NCBI RefSeq assembly: GCF_016097555.1
Contig: NC_054702.1
Coordinates: 91,974,523 to 92,038,522, forward strand
DNA: 64,000 nucleotides
Direction: 5' to 3'
Origin: Gigantopelta aegis
Lineage: Eukaryota; Mollusca; Gastropoda; Neomphalida; Peltospiridae
A model generated the notes under the pieces. It saw nothing but the letters and a program-made list of their open reading frames with translations. It was not told where the DNA came from and did not search any database. A program made the translations under genes and the position numbers. Below, piece by piece: positions 13,210-27,751 of this stretch (within the stretch, counting starts at the first letter, position 1; the number at the start of each line of letters is the position of its first letter).

Positions 13210-16200
13210 ATCTAATGCACGTTCTTCTCTTTCGTACTCAAGTTTTTTAAAAGCTAATTGTTGTTCCACACTTAACTCATTTAGCTCTATCTCTGGAACA
13301 ATCTCACTGTCTTCCGTATCAGGCCTATCACCAAAAACTTCCTGGATAATAATTGTCTTTATATCACCTAAGGTTTTAGCTGATGTTAAATCAATTTCTC
13401 GCTCACCCGCGATTTCAACTAATTCGGCCTTACGTGCTCGCTTAATCTCCACTACACTGAGCGTAGGCCTATCCAGCAAATTCTTATCCATGTTTAGATA
13501 TGACGCACTTATAATTAATTAATTTTCTAGTGAACAACGTTGCTACTTCTGGTAATTTGTAAAATTAATTTATAAAGCCCCCATTTACAAACAATACTTT
13601 TTTAAATATGCATGTCCCGTTTCAGATCCGGGACGAGCGCCCCAATTTTCACTCCTGTCACGGGGATCCTATAATACCCGTAACTGAATAAAACACGATT
13701 ATCCAAATATCTCTCTTAACTGTATATCTAATAGATCTCTCTGTATCGGACAGTCTATACCCGAGTAGCTCGGCTCTAGGTATAATCAAAGATAAGATCT
13801 TATATAAAGTATTATTAATATAGCACGTTTAGTTCACTAGAAAACACAACAAAACACAATACACTTTGGAATCTGTATTAACTTTAACGCTGACAAATGT
13901 ACTTGCCGCAGTAGTTAATTACAACAACAATATAACAACCCAGAACTAAACACTTAATTAGTTAATCACCAGGTGTCTAGTTTACACAATATTCTAATCA
14001 CTTCACCGTGACACAACACCCACACGTGTCATAATTGAGAAACGCTTCCAGGGGAACTTAATTAATAAAGGAATTACAAATCTATTCCTAACTGGTTAAT
14101 TTTTAATTAACCTGTAACTACTCATTCAGTAACCTTGTAATACAGAATTAATACTGGTACCTATCACAATAAAGACAATAACCTACAGTTTACCTAGGTC
14201 CTCTAGGATGACTGGCTAAGCTTTAATAATTTTAGACAGTGAAGCCTACAATTTACTTCGTCAGTTTACCGGAAAGACTGTCAAAATAATATTGGTATAA
14301 TACAGTATTAAAATATTTAAAGTCACATCAATCACATCAAGGTTATACAACAGAGCAGAAATAATATTTACCAAGTCCAAACGGACGCGTTCCCAGGAAG
14401 CCTTCCAATATGTTTCTCCCTGATATCTCATGTCATGTCATGTCATAGGGTTTAACGTGCTCATTCAGAGCAAGCTGTTGTAGCGCACGCCTGTCGTGGG
14501 CGCAAGTGCTTGCGGAGCAAGCTCTGTCGTCCAAGACAGAAAGTTGGGGGGGGGGGGGGATGAGGAGGGACCGCCTGCACTGGCAGGTGCAAGGGAGCAC
14601 CAGCAGTCCACCGGGATCGGACCGGGATCGGTAGCAGGCGGGGGTGGGTGGTGGTGCTATGGAATTTTGAATGGAGCAGTTAATATGCCAAAGAGAAAAG
14701 GTGCGCACTTTTGATTTGAAGGAATTTTGGCGCGAATTTTGAATGGTCAGTCTAAAGTGTAAAGGGTAGTAGAGCTAGTATAAGTTTTAACTTTAGTATA
14801 TCGAGAGTAGCTCGTTAATTAGACCTAGGTGTTGCTGTGGTGTCTCCCTAGGTTGCCCATCGGGCCCTGAGAAAGGGCCTGACCGCTTCTGGTCGTGGCA
14901 TGACAACCCAGGGGAGACTCGTGCAATGTGGTAACACCGGTAGGTAGGCGGCCGTTTCAGGGGGTCCAGATCGTTGTGTCGGTCTTGCAGCCGTTGTTAT
15001 TCCTCCATCTCCAAATCACCAAGTACACACCAGCAGCTTTTTAGGGTTTGGGTAGGGTAGGCTGATATTCTTTTGTTCAGCCATTCCCTGGGTGCAGTGC
15101 AATTTTTGGACTCGGAGCTGATATTCTTTTGTTCAGCTCCTTATTAGAGTACATGCTGGGCCATTAACTGGGTGCGGGTGCATTGTTATGATTAGGCAAT
15201 GCACCCTGTGTACTGTTGCAGAGCATGTTGTTTTGTATGTTCGCTATTATGGTGTTTAGGTTGTTCCTATTGTCCTAGCATCCTAATCGAGTGTAATGCA
15301 ACCAACGTCTTTTCAGAGCCACCCCCCCCCCCCCCCCCTAGCCTTGGATTAATGAAATACAAGGCCAGAGGGGAAGTTATTCTAGCTTATCTATCTAATT
15401 TGAAGGGGGTTGTCCCTTATAGTGTAGTATATTGGTTACAAAAGCAGTGCTTTAACATATATACATAGTTCGTAAAAAAAATAAAGAGGGTTCCATTTAT
15501 TGGCAAAGAAATATATAAGTGCATTATATACAGGTAAAGTTCGTGTCCGTGACGCACACTGTGGCTAATTGAAAATAGAAAACAGCAATATTATATTAAA
15601 TTCTTATCTGGTTAAACCGTGTGGTCATTTTCTAAAGGTATTTTGGTTAGGGGGGATCCAAACTTAGCCAATGGGCTGTCGTTATTATGGTGTCCTAATT
15701 GGCGTCTTATCTGGTTTCTGATTGGTTATTAGTTTGCTCCAATTAACGGCTCTGCTGTGAATCACAGTTGGGTATAAAGATAGCTATGTTCGCATAACTC
15801 ATTAATGAATTAATCATGGTTCGAGTTGCTATTTTTAGCAGTAGTTATGTAAGGAGATTGGAGCAACAAACCGGTGGCGATTTGAAAGTAGATGCGGAAT
15901 TCCGTTTTTATGGACGGGGTGGTATGCGGTCAGACCGCATACCAGAGGATTTGCTAACAGAGGCCCTTGGCTATAAGCTGGATTTAGTGATAATCCATTT
16001 GGGAGGCAACGACTTGACACCTGAAACTGACCCGAAGAGTGTGGTGCTACAGCTGGTAACATTGAGAGAGCGGTTTCTAGCAAATGGGGCAGGCCGGGTA
16101 TGCTTCCTGGAGCTATGTAAGCGGGGCGTATTCAAGAAGTCCCCTCACATGACTATGGCGCATTTTAACACTATACGGAATGCGGTGAATCGCCGGCTGC

Positions 16201-19200
16201 GGAAATGAGTCAAGCGAGACGTAGTGCCCCTCTTGATGCACTATCCTGATGATTACCTACTGGATGGGGTTCATTTTGGACCTCGTGGAATGCGGAAGTA
16301 CTTCTTCCGCATTCGCAACACTATTAGGCGACAATAGTGTTGTATATAAACCGGCCCTTTTAAGGGCCACCAATTCACCTGAAAGTGAATACCAATTGCA
16401 ATTTGTTATTTTAACTCCAATCTTTCTCTTTACTCTCCCTTTAATTAGCTTTCTATTTCTACCTAGTCTATGATGGTAATCACGGCTCGGGTCTAACATT
16501 CACAAGATACATATATTCATACAAAAATCAATGTTAATTTTTAGGATATTCGCTACCGACCCACCTTCGGCCACTTTCACTAGAGTGCATCGGGTCCGAG
16601 TTCAATAGTGGTTGCAGCTCTTATGAAGGGGCTTACAAGTGGGTGGATTTGAGTAATCCCTATAAATAATTTATTAGCACTATAGTGGGTCTTATCTTTA
16701 CCTGTTCACCTTTGGCCCCTAGGTTGGAAAGCATCGAGTAGAGTTCGAATTGGTTGCAGTTCCTTCTTAGGGGTATACTAGTGAAAGGTTATGAGTGCCT
16801 GTTGTTGCACTAAATGAGCACTACTTAGGTTTAGAAATCTCTACCTACCCACCTTTGACCGCAAGTTAGAAAGCATCGAGTTGAGTTCGAATTGGTCGCA
16901 GTTCTTTCTTAGCGGCGTACAAGTGGGTGGTTTTGAAAATATTAATAGCACTGTTAGGTATTATAGTTTTGGTTTGGTAGCTTGAACATATTGGTAGACT
17001 GCCTTAAAGGCTTTATGTTTATGTAATTTATCTGGGTTGAGTATCATGTTAGGCGTAATTGTTATATGTTGGTTGGCTTCGAATATTGAGTCTAACATTA
17101 TTTTCCTTTGATTGGTGTGCAATCCAGGAGATAATGTTTCATATCTTCCCAGGAACCGCATACACAATCAGGATTTCTATTTATAGGGTGTATACTACCA
17201 AATCAAATCCCATAGACGACAATAGTAACATATGTAGCTAAAACTCCTACCTGCAACGTATCAATCGACATAAACGCCACGGATATAAATACTACCACCC
17301 CTCACCCTTAAAGTGAATCACAAAAAAGTGGGTGTCATGCTGCTCATTTCTGAGATAACGGGTAGCGTCTATGACTACCCTAGTTCCGCACAAAATTTTA
17401 GTACTTTTTTTTACAGGTACCCCATACATGTTCCAAGCACAAGGCTATTTGACACAGTGGTACTAGATGAAATAAAATTGCATACATTTTTGGCCCAGAT
17501 GAAAGTAATTTTTTTTACAACCAACACACTCACATTTATAACCAATCACAGGACTTGTGATGTTGACTTCTCTATCAAAAGTTCGGTGCACCTCGAACTT
17601 TGACCCAGCCGGAAGTTTTTTGGTTTAGTACTACCTATAGAGAAAGAGCAGCTATTAAGTTGAATTGATCTGCCTAGTCGGATTTTAGTAATTATTTTAT
17701 CTATGTAGGTATTAGAGTGTTTAGGCCTGATGGAATTAACTACTGGTTTTATATTGTAGTGCCAAACGGATTTGGTTTGGTCCCAGCCTGACTGCCAAAG
17801 ATTAATGTAATGTTTCCTTGCTTTTGACATAAGTTCTGAAATTCCTAGTGGTATATGCTTGATATCAGTTCTGAATGAAAGTGCTGTTTTGGCTCCGTAG
17901 TCTGCTACTTCATTGCCGATGATACCTACATGGGCTGGGACCCATTCTAGTGTTACTTAAAGTGTAATTGGTTAGTTATTTTAAGTTTATCATAGATTGC
18001 TGTCTGAGAAGATAACACTTTTAGAGTATTTTTAAAATATAAACCAGTTGATGGCTTCATAAATGGCTGTCAGTTCTGCTGTGTATACTGATAGGTTTTC
18101 TGACAGCCGGGAATATCTGACAATTTTAGCGGTTTTAGATACTTTTTCTTCTGCTACAGCGAAGCCAACCCTACCATTATCTGGGGTTTTTGAGCCATCC
18201 GTATAGATATGGACATGCTCCGGATAATTTTCATTAGCTGCAGCTTCGAATAAGATTTTTTTTAAAGGTGGGAATGGCGTGGCATCGGTTGACTATTTAA
18301 TTAAATATGGCGTATGGCAGTCTATAGTTTGGTTAATGTGGTACATTGCCAACAGTGTATTATCTATGCCAGTTTCTATTTCTATTTTATTGGCCGTAGT
18401 GGCGAATGAATCATTTAAATTTTTATTGCCTTTGCTTATCATTCCTGGTTTAGTTGTTACTGGGATAAGTTCTTGAACTGGGTGATCTAATATAAGTGAG
18501 TGGATTTTAAGATGATATTTAAGATGTTGTAATTTCCTTCTGTATTCCAGCGGCATGATGTTAAATTCTACTTCTAGACTCTGGCCGCTGGTATTGGAAG
18601 GGACTTTAGCTATTATTCTTAACGCTTTATTTTGAATGATATCTAATTTTTGAAGTAACTTTGGTGAGCTTCGTAGTCTGTCCTTGACAGTATGCATGCT
18701 TTATAGACCATGAGCATTGCTTCAGTTTGTGCCCCCCCCCCCCCCCCCCCCCGCAGCTAGTACCTGAGATGACTCTTAGAAGATTAAGAGTATTTTTTGA
18801 GCTATTAATTATTCCATTGATATGTTCTTTAAACGTGAGTTTGGAGTCAAAGGTGACTCCTAAAAATTTAAATACTTTAACTCTCGGAATTACTTTATTA
18901 TTTGAGGTTAATTGATAGTTTTCTAGTTGGGTGGTAACTTTATTGAAAAGCATACAGACTGTTTTAGTTTCTGATAGTTTAATACCCCAGTCCAAGGCCC
19001 ATTTATTTATTTTGTCCATCTCTTGCTGCATTTGGTTAAACAGTGCCGGGATTGACCTGCCTGTGCGCCAGATGGCGCAGTCATCAGCAAAGAGAGCCGT
19101 GTTAAGTGGTTTAAGTGATTTAGTTTTACTTTTGGCATTAAGTGCGTTGGTTATATCATTTATAAAAAATATTAAATAAGGTTGGTGAGATGACCGAACC

Positions 19201-22200
19201 TTGCGGGATACCATTGAAGATTTCAGTTTTATTAGAGAAGTGGCCATTTACCCGGACTAAAATAGATCTATTGTGAATAAAGTTATTAATAAAATTAAAC
19301 ATGTTTACTTTTATACCTTTGGTTTCTAGTTTTTTGAGTAGGCCTTCCCGCCATACCATATCGAATGCTTTTTCTATATCTATAAATATTGCTAGTACTT
19401 TATCTGATTTGCGGAAGGCATTATTAATACTATTTTGTAATCTTACTATCTGATCTATTGTAGAGTGTTGGGATCTGAATCCACTCTGCACATTAGTGAT
19501 AAGTTTATTTTCTAACAGATAGTTATTGAGTCTTTTATTAATTATTGTTTCTAAGGTTTTATACATGTGTGATGTTAGTGTTATCGGTCGATAACTCCCC
19601 GGGAGAGAGTGATCTTTACCCGCTTTAGGGAGGCTAAAGCACTCTGCATGTTTCCATGCAGTGGGCATTTGACCATCCCTCCAGATTCTGTTAAAGAGCG
19701 ATAACACCACCCGTAGGGCAATATCAGGCATGTGCTTGAGTAGAGTATAACTAATTTGGTCCGGCCCTGTGGCGGTACTTTTTTTTGGCTTTAAGGGCTG
19801 TTTTTAGTTCGCTAAGCATCAAAGGTTTGTTAAATTCTAGGTTGTCATTAGTATCATGATTAGTTGTAGGCGTATTATTTGTTGGTAAGGTATTATTTTT
19901 TGTCAGTTTATCTAGGAATTGTTTAGGGAAATTTTTATTGCTGCTATTTATACCGAAAGTTTTACTAAGAAGATTGGCCTTTTGTTTATGGTGGTCGCGC
20001 GGTGTCCTTGTATGGCTTTAACTTTACCCCACATTTCTCTAATAGATGTTCTATTATTAATCTCGCTACAGAAAGTTTGCCAGCTGACTTGTTTAGCATT
20101 GGTTATTAACTTACTTACTTAATTTTTTGCTATCTTATATTTAATGTGATATTCTGGTTTTCCTGTTTTTTAAAAATATTTTACACATTCTATTGCGATA
20201 ACCGCATTTAGTTTTGATTTCTTCCGTCCACCATTTGAATGGTCTATTTTTAGTACTTTGTTTAGTTTTAGGTATGTTTTTTTCGGCGATTTGAAGTATT
20301 TCATTAGTTAATTTGGTTGTTGCTTCGTCTATGGTTAGTTCGTTGTCTAATTTAATATTATTACAATCTTTAGTAAAATTATCACAGTTGGCTTTGCTGA
20401 ATTTAAATTTATGTTTAAATATTTCATTTTCTGTGTAGTTAATGTTACATTTGTAGCTAGTTAAAATAGGGAGGTGGTCGCTATTGAGAGCGTCTAACAC
20501 CTCCCATTGGGTATTTGCACCTATACAGTTTGATGTTAGGGTTAGATTGATGGTAGAGGAGTCCACTAAGTTATCATGAATGAACGTAGTGCTACCATCA
20601 TTGAGACATACTAGGTTATGTACATTAATAAATTCTTCTAGTATTTCTCCCTGTGCGTCGGAGTTCTGACCTCCCCACAGCGTATTATGGCTATTGAAAT
20701 CTCCTACCAATATTAGGTTATGATTTGGTTTTATAAGCTTGTTATAATCGTTTAGAGTTAGATTTTCATGCGCCGTTCCCGGTGGGCTGTATACGTTAGT
20801 AATATCTATTTGCATTTTATCATTTAAGACTGTGATCCCTAGTACTTCTAGGTTAATAGTGATGTCTTTATACTTAACCTCAGTGTAAGGTATGCTATTT
20901 TTAATTAAAGTGGCTATACCTCCTCTGGTGGAATTATCTCTATTCTTATAATAAGTAGAGTAGCCCGGAGTTTTAAATAGTTTAGCTCCCTTATGTTTAT
21001 TTTTGCTGGATCCAGCTCCTAACCAGATTTCTTGAATGCAGATTACGTCCGGTTTGTTGTTATTGGTGCTTATAAATTGGATAAGTTCGGCACCATGACC
21101 CATAGAGTGGAGGCCCTTAGCATTCCACTGGAGTATGCTAAGGCCCTTTTTGTCTAGATTGTTGTTATTTTTCCTGGTGTGTGGAGACGTATCTCCCATA
21201 TTTGGGTCCTGTAATTAGGTTAGTTTACTATTAGTTATTTAATTATTTAGCTGTTAAGTTTATTTGTGATGTTAGTGATTTCTAACACCAGTTCATCAAT
21301 TATGGTTTTTAGCTCTGCTACTTGATTTCTGTCATTGGTTTTAACTACGCTAGCATAGGAGACGCTAGCTGTTCTTGGGTTTGCCCGCGCGAATGTTGGA
21401 GTTATTTTGGGTTTATTATTATTATTCATGTTCATGATTCTCAGTGCCCTTTGGAAGTGGTGGCACCGATTATCATGGGCCATGTGCCTACTCAGACAAT
21501 TGGGGCATTGTATTTGCCTATTGCATGGGGAATTTATGGAGCTCCTTGGGTGCTTCTGTCCACAGCGGAATCAGGTGGGGAGCTCCCTATGTTGTTTGCA
21601 TTTATTGGCTCCGTGCCCCCACTGCTGACAGTGGTTGCATTTTGCTGGTTTAATTTCATAGGGGAGCAGTTGAAGTCGGCGGCCAATTACGTAAATGAAT
21701 CTATTTTGGTTTGTTTCTGCAGAGATTAGGATATATCCGTTTGTCCAGGTTATTGCCGCGTTTATGTCAAGATGAGGATTATTTGTTTTGAGCATTACTT
21801 TAGACGTTTCTTGGGGGTGTAGGGGGTGCATCTTGATGAGCCACTGGTTGGTAGGTCTGTTCGGTAGGTCACCATTGGTTCTGGGGTTGGCTCGAGTTTG
21901 GGACGGGGTGTTGGTCTGGGTAGTTGGATTGGGGGGAGCGGTCGGGGTGGTGAGGGTTACGGTAGGGGTTGGGTTGGGAGTGAGGGTTGGGGGGGGGGTT
22001 GGGGGGTGGGGGTGGGGGGGCGGTAGTGGGGGGGTGAGGGGGTGGGGGTTGGGGGTAGGTGTTGGGGCGGTAGTGAGGGTTGGGGTGGGGGTTGAGTTGG
22101 GGGTAGGGGTTGGGGTGGGGGTGTTGGTTACTGGGTTTGGCGAGATGGCGGGGGTATCCTCCTGTGGGGTGGTGATGGAGTTGGTCTTAATCGGTTCTGG

Positions 22201-24728
22201 TATGGGCTCTGGCTGGGCTCCTGTTGTCGCTTGTAGAGTAATCCTAGCCGGGGTGAGGGATGGTGGTGGGCGGGTATTAGGAAATGTGACCGAGAGTAGG
22301 GAGGGTATGGTAGCGGTGTTGGGTCGGGGGGTGGGTTTTAGGGCTTGACTGGTAACTGCATTCCTGTTTTTTGGTCTGACAACTTTTATTGTGTTTTTTT
22401 TTTTTTGTACCGTCTTTTTTTAAGGAATAAACTGGCTGTTGGGTTTTTGTTGGTTGCTTTATAAGCGGTACGTTTGGTTGTATTGACGTACAGAAACCTA
22501 CTTTGTGCGTTGGCTTTGATCGGATTATCCTTTTTTGGCTCTTTGTTAATTTCGTTTGTTTTTCCTTCCCTAATTGAGAGAACCGGTCCATCCGTTTGTG
22601 TCATCTGGTTAGCAAGTTGAACGGCTGTCACTGCGGCGGACGCGGTTGCCTCTTTTAGGACCGGGCTACTGCTATTATTTGTGTTTTTATCGGTGTTAGG
22701 AAAGGTGAGCCTAGCTATTTATTATATATCCGAATATCGCCTGGAGGCACATCGCGGTACCGAATACCTACAAGTGATATTTCCACAGCGACCAAGACGG
22801 CAATTTTCTCTTAGATGGCCAGACTTACTGTCGCCTAGTCGTCAAAATCACAGTCGTAAAAACCGCACTCGCGGAGGTATTACGTAACTACTGGCCACAT
22901 GGCCTCCGCATCTGGTCTGGGTGTGTATTGTGAACAGCTCGACCACCGTCGCGCGGAGGTATTACGTAACAAAGTGCCCACCTAGTCTAAGTGCATATTG
23001 GGACTGCACACGGCCCTCTAAAACAATTAATATCGCCACAGGCGAAAAGAAATTAAGAGCATGTTCCGTCACACAGACATATATACAAATTATTTATTTA
23101 CGTCTCACCTTGTATAGAGATTAAAATAAAAACAAGATTTCTACAGTAATAATACAATACTACACCAATAAAAGAACACAAGCCACTCCTACGGAGTTAT
23201 AAGATACTTTAAAATTATTAAAATACTATCAGAAATATTGAACACGTATTGTATTTACAAAAAGTAAAACTAAAAACCAATTAATATGTATTTGTCTATA
23301 TGTATAAACATTTTTGGCGACGTAGATGGCAACATTTAGCTGTAATTCATTTGTATTCTTTCACTAAAATGCGCAAAAATTACCTCAAGAAAAGTCACAA
23401 CGGAAATATTTGGGGCAATGCCATATATCCACTCCACCAGAACACCCCAAATTATGAAAATCGTTACTTATAATAAATATGTCAGTGTCTAGTGATATTA
23501 AAGGACATTGTGAACATGGAGAAATGTCCATTCAACATTCATATTTCATATGGTTTAGAATGGTTCAAGGAAATACTAAGGTTTAAACTGTATTTACATG
23601 CCTTATTAAAATACTAATAACATTGTTTGGAGCGACAAGTTCTTATTTGATGTCCACGTCCACGTCTTTGTCCTTGTCTCGCTAACAGCCTCTGGTGCTG
23701 TGAGCTTAATCTGACCATTTGGGAAATTAAAATGAATGGTCATGATGATCAGAAAGATTATTTCATTAAAGACGCTCATTCACGGATTTAGTGAGCCTTA
23801 TTTCTCTAAATATGGATTGTAAATGGAAATTACATTCATTTGGATTACCAAACCTAGTTATTATATGATCCAAAACATTTTAATTGAACTACGATCGAGG
23901 GAATTCCATGAAACGCTTCATTTTTAAAATGTGGAAGTCTTCTTGTGAAAAGTCATAAAAATACTGCAAAACAGACTCGTAGTGATGAGGCTGTATATAC
24001 GACAACCGTATAATGTATTTTAGAATTTTATATAAACGACCGCCGTGTATAGAGACTTGGCAGATAAAGGTCGGCTATATAATAAAATAATTTAAAAAAA
24101 ATCTTATTTCATGACGAAAATAACTGCGAATACGCTGAAATAAAATATTAAACAGTCGGAACATGAACTCACCAGCGCGTGTGCATGGAATTTAGCAGGG
24201 GAGAGAGTGAAGACGGTTACAACGCTATAGCGCTTGGTTCGAAAACGGATAACAAATGTGGCATACGACCAGCCAATCGTTTTTTGTTAAACGTTTACAA
24301 ATTATTTTGACTGATTCGCAAAGTGGTCATTCGGTTTAATGTACAGCGTAACCCCCCCCCCCCCCCAAAAAAAAAAAAAACAAAAAAAAAAAAACAAACA
24401 ACAAAAACCCCACAAAAAACCCCACAAAAACAAACAACAACAAACAAACAAAAACAAACAACCCCAAAAACCCCAAACAATTCCTCAAAACAACAAAAAC
24501 CCCAACAAAAACAACAACAACAACAAAACAGTATCTGCCTACTGTCGCATGTTTTGCTGTCTAACGGTTGGCTTAATTATTACTTAACCCAGTTGAATCC
24601 AGTTCTACGTGCAGGGACACGTTCAGCCTGCCGTTTGTGCGTGTGTGCATGCACGTTAATCTTGCATTTTTATAGACCCCCCCCCCCATAAAACACCGCC
24701 ACCTCCACCCAAAAAGGTAGGAATAGGC

Positions 24729-24770
<42 letters not shown>

Positions 24771-27305
24771 CAACAATTAATAATAATAATAATAATACAG
24801 TATTATTATTATTATTATTACTACTACTATTACATGTATTATTAATGTTGGTAAAATCACATCGCGGTGGGTGGGGGCGGTTGTTACATAAACATTACAT
24901 AATTTAGAGGGTGACTCTGGAGTGGTCTCAACGTTACTGGTATAAAAAAAAGATGTATTTTGAGATTAATTGCCCCTTGCAATTTTGCGCATTTGAAATA
25001 TGACTAAGTACAGCAAAATAACCTTTTAGTCATATTTATTTGTGGTAAAATTAACTTTAATTTTTTTTTTATGTAAGGAGCCTCAAAACTGCAGTCAGAG
25101 AAAAATTATTAAGTTCAAGACCAGTTGTTAGTTTGTGTACTGTCCGAAGTTAGTTTCTCTTTCAGATAATCTACTTCAGCAGCTGATAATTTGTAATTTG
25201 TTTTTTTTTTTTTTTTTTTTTTTTATTTTTTTTAGTACTGTAGGGGCAATATTACGCTATTCATAGATTCATATCCCCCTCCCCCCGTCTCCCCTGTTCA
25301 GAAAACGCACTGTTCGTACAGTACTTAGTATGTGTTCCAGCATCTTCATAAATCAAGGCTAATATTCGTTCCTCGTACTCAGCCTTGATACATGTAGTCA
25401 AGATTACTGATATCCACTACTAGCGCCCTCTATTGGAAGAAAATTTGTAACACCGATTATGTCCCTTACACGATAACATCGCTGACCAATCACAGCATCG
25501 GTAACATGTGACAATCTTGAAAGCAATATAAAAAATTAACCGCCGGACGCTGACGCTGCCATCTTTGTTTACAATAACAAGGGAATCTATAAGGAGCGTT
25601 GCGATTCGTTGCAATCAGATCTCATCGCATCCAATGAAATTTAAGCATTTTGTGGCACGATTTCTTGACGACATGTATCAAGGCTGAATACGAGGAACGA
25701 ATATTAGCCTTGATTTATGAAGATGGTGTTCCAGCTGGTTCGGTAATATGGATCAATCAAATACTTATTTACCGCCTAGATACATTTTTTGCTGTGTATT
25801 CGTTAGCGGAGGCTATATACACACCCCGTCGTATATATAGCCAGATCATATACAAACACCGTATAGTTCACAGTATTCTTTTAAAATGTAACAATTCCTA
25901 TCCTAAGCCAGCTGTTATGGCATATTTGGCATAATAATAAATATGACAAGTTGGAAAATGAAGGTGTTTGCGATCCAGATCGTTAGATTTTTTCGTATAC
26001 GACTAACGATAAATTTACCTATAGATGCAAAGAACTAACTACTCGGGATTGTCGACGTTTAACATTCTTCTGTTACTAAAATAAATTAATGTATACGCCT
26101 ATTATCATTCAGTACATGTTTTTATTAATATTTAGTAACCTGTTTCATTGTTGTTGTTTTTCTATTTAACCTACGTCGCAGACGACGGTGAAGCGTTCTC
26201 GTTACACGAGCTTGGTAAATCGTTTTGATACTGCAGTTATTCAGAGGATGCCCGCCACGTGACTCAAAAATAATACGTCACACCTTTGCTCTCCAAATAG
26301 CCGTTATTTTTCTTTGAATTATGGTCCGTCGACATAATTCAATTAATTTTATAAAATATAAATAATAAGTGGGATATGGTGGTTATGTAGATGGTTCAAT
26401 AAAGTACTTTTAGGTACAAATCAAATGTATATATTTTCAGATAATACTTTGTTGGGTCATTAATTAGGTCAACCATCCGTAACAGAGCGCCTTTAAATGT
26501 GATATATTGTCAGTAGCACATACCTCAGATCTATAGTATAACATGCTATGTTTATTATTAATTTGTTTTGTTGTGTTTTTTTCATTATTTTATATTAACA
26601 AATTTACACATTTAAACAAATATATGGAAGATTTGTTTTGACATTTTGTTAGACAGACATATATATGTTTTTTTCATATTTGTTTTTCAGACTGTTTCCT
26701 TCCAGACATCCTCAGATATATGGATGAGGAAAATGGAGGCGTCTTGACGACCTTGTACAATATTAGATCTGTCAAAGACGTGGAAACTGAAGCGGATAAT
26801 ATGCTGAGAGACATATATGAGCATTTGACTAGTTACAATTTCTTGCTTATCTGCCAGTTTAAAGTTTCTATGAATATACTGAGACTAGTAAGAAATAAAA
26901 ATCATATATAACTCACGGCTGTTTCAGTATTGATCGTATGGAGGAGGGAGGCACCAGTGTTATTTTTTATATGCATGGAGGGTCTTCCGCACAGATTCAT
27001 TCATTTAAATACAATTTTATTTTATAAGTTTATAAGTGCTGTATATGTGTGTGTGTATATATGTATATACATATAAACTCCATTTGATCAAATCTGGAAA
27101 AACCCGTATAAGGGTATGTAGAAGTTTTTCTCTATTTGTTTCGTACTGGGGTATCGTTAAACATTCATTCATTCATTCATTCATTCATTCATTCATTCTC
27201 TATTTGTTACTATAGTGATTCTTGGTTTGCATCATTGTTACTTTGTATGAATATATGCACCCAATATGTATTGCTATCATGCAGGAGTATCGTTAGACAT
27301 ACATT

Positions 27306-27340
<35 letters not shown>

Positions 27341-27692
27341 GCGCGTACACACACAGGCACATGCAGAGAGGCACATACATACACACACGAACACAGGACC
27401 ACGCACACAAAACAGACACACACACACAGAAATATACACACACACGCACACACAGGCACATGTAGAGGCACACACACACGGACACAGGAACACGCACACA
27501 AAACAGACACACACACACGGACGTACGGACGGACTCGCACACACACATACATACACACACAACACACATAAAGACACACACACACATAAACATACTCATA
27601 CACACACATACATATACACACATACACAAAACACACCCACATACACACACAACTCACACATACACGCACAACACACACATAAACACACACAT

Positions 27693-27751
<59 letters not shown>

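Larger units (their letters stand above)
9370..23073 (-). mobile_element. Gmr1-like Ty3/gypsy LTR retrotransposon, broken, with nested insertions
   Basis: Flanked by the 5-bp target duplication CAGAC (9,365-9,369 and 23,074-23,078). The empty site is preserved in copy B at 60,192-60,196. Parts from right to left: one LTR (13,656-14,429 continuing at 22,712-23,073, split by an 8.3 kb insertion), gag (about 11,800-13,491), aspartic protease (DTG near 12,060), integrase (about 10,700-11,600) and reverse transcriptase (about 9,370-10,050). Integrase lies before reverse transcriptase, the order known from Gmr1-type gypsy elements and unlike normal gypsy. The element is a fossil with roughly half a dozen breaks and is incomplete at its 3' side. 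It inserted after the segmental duplication, since copy B lacks it. Confidence 0.88.

Noticed and set aside
21788-22348. 186-codon Gly/Val-rich frame on the + strand
   Set aside because: It is the reverse of the Pro/Thr-rich N-terminal part of the LINE ORF1 on the minus strand.
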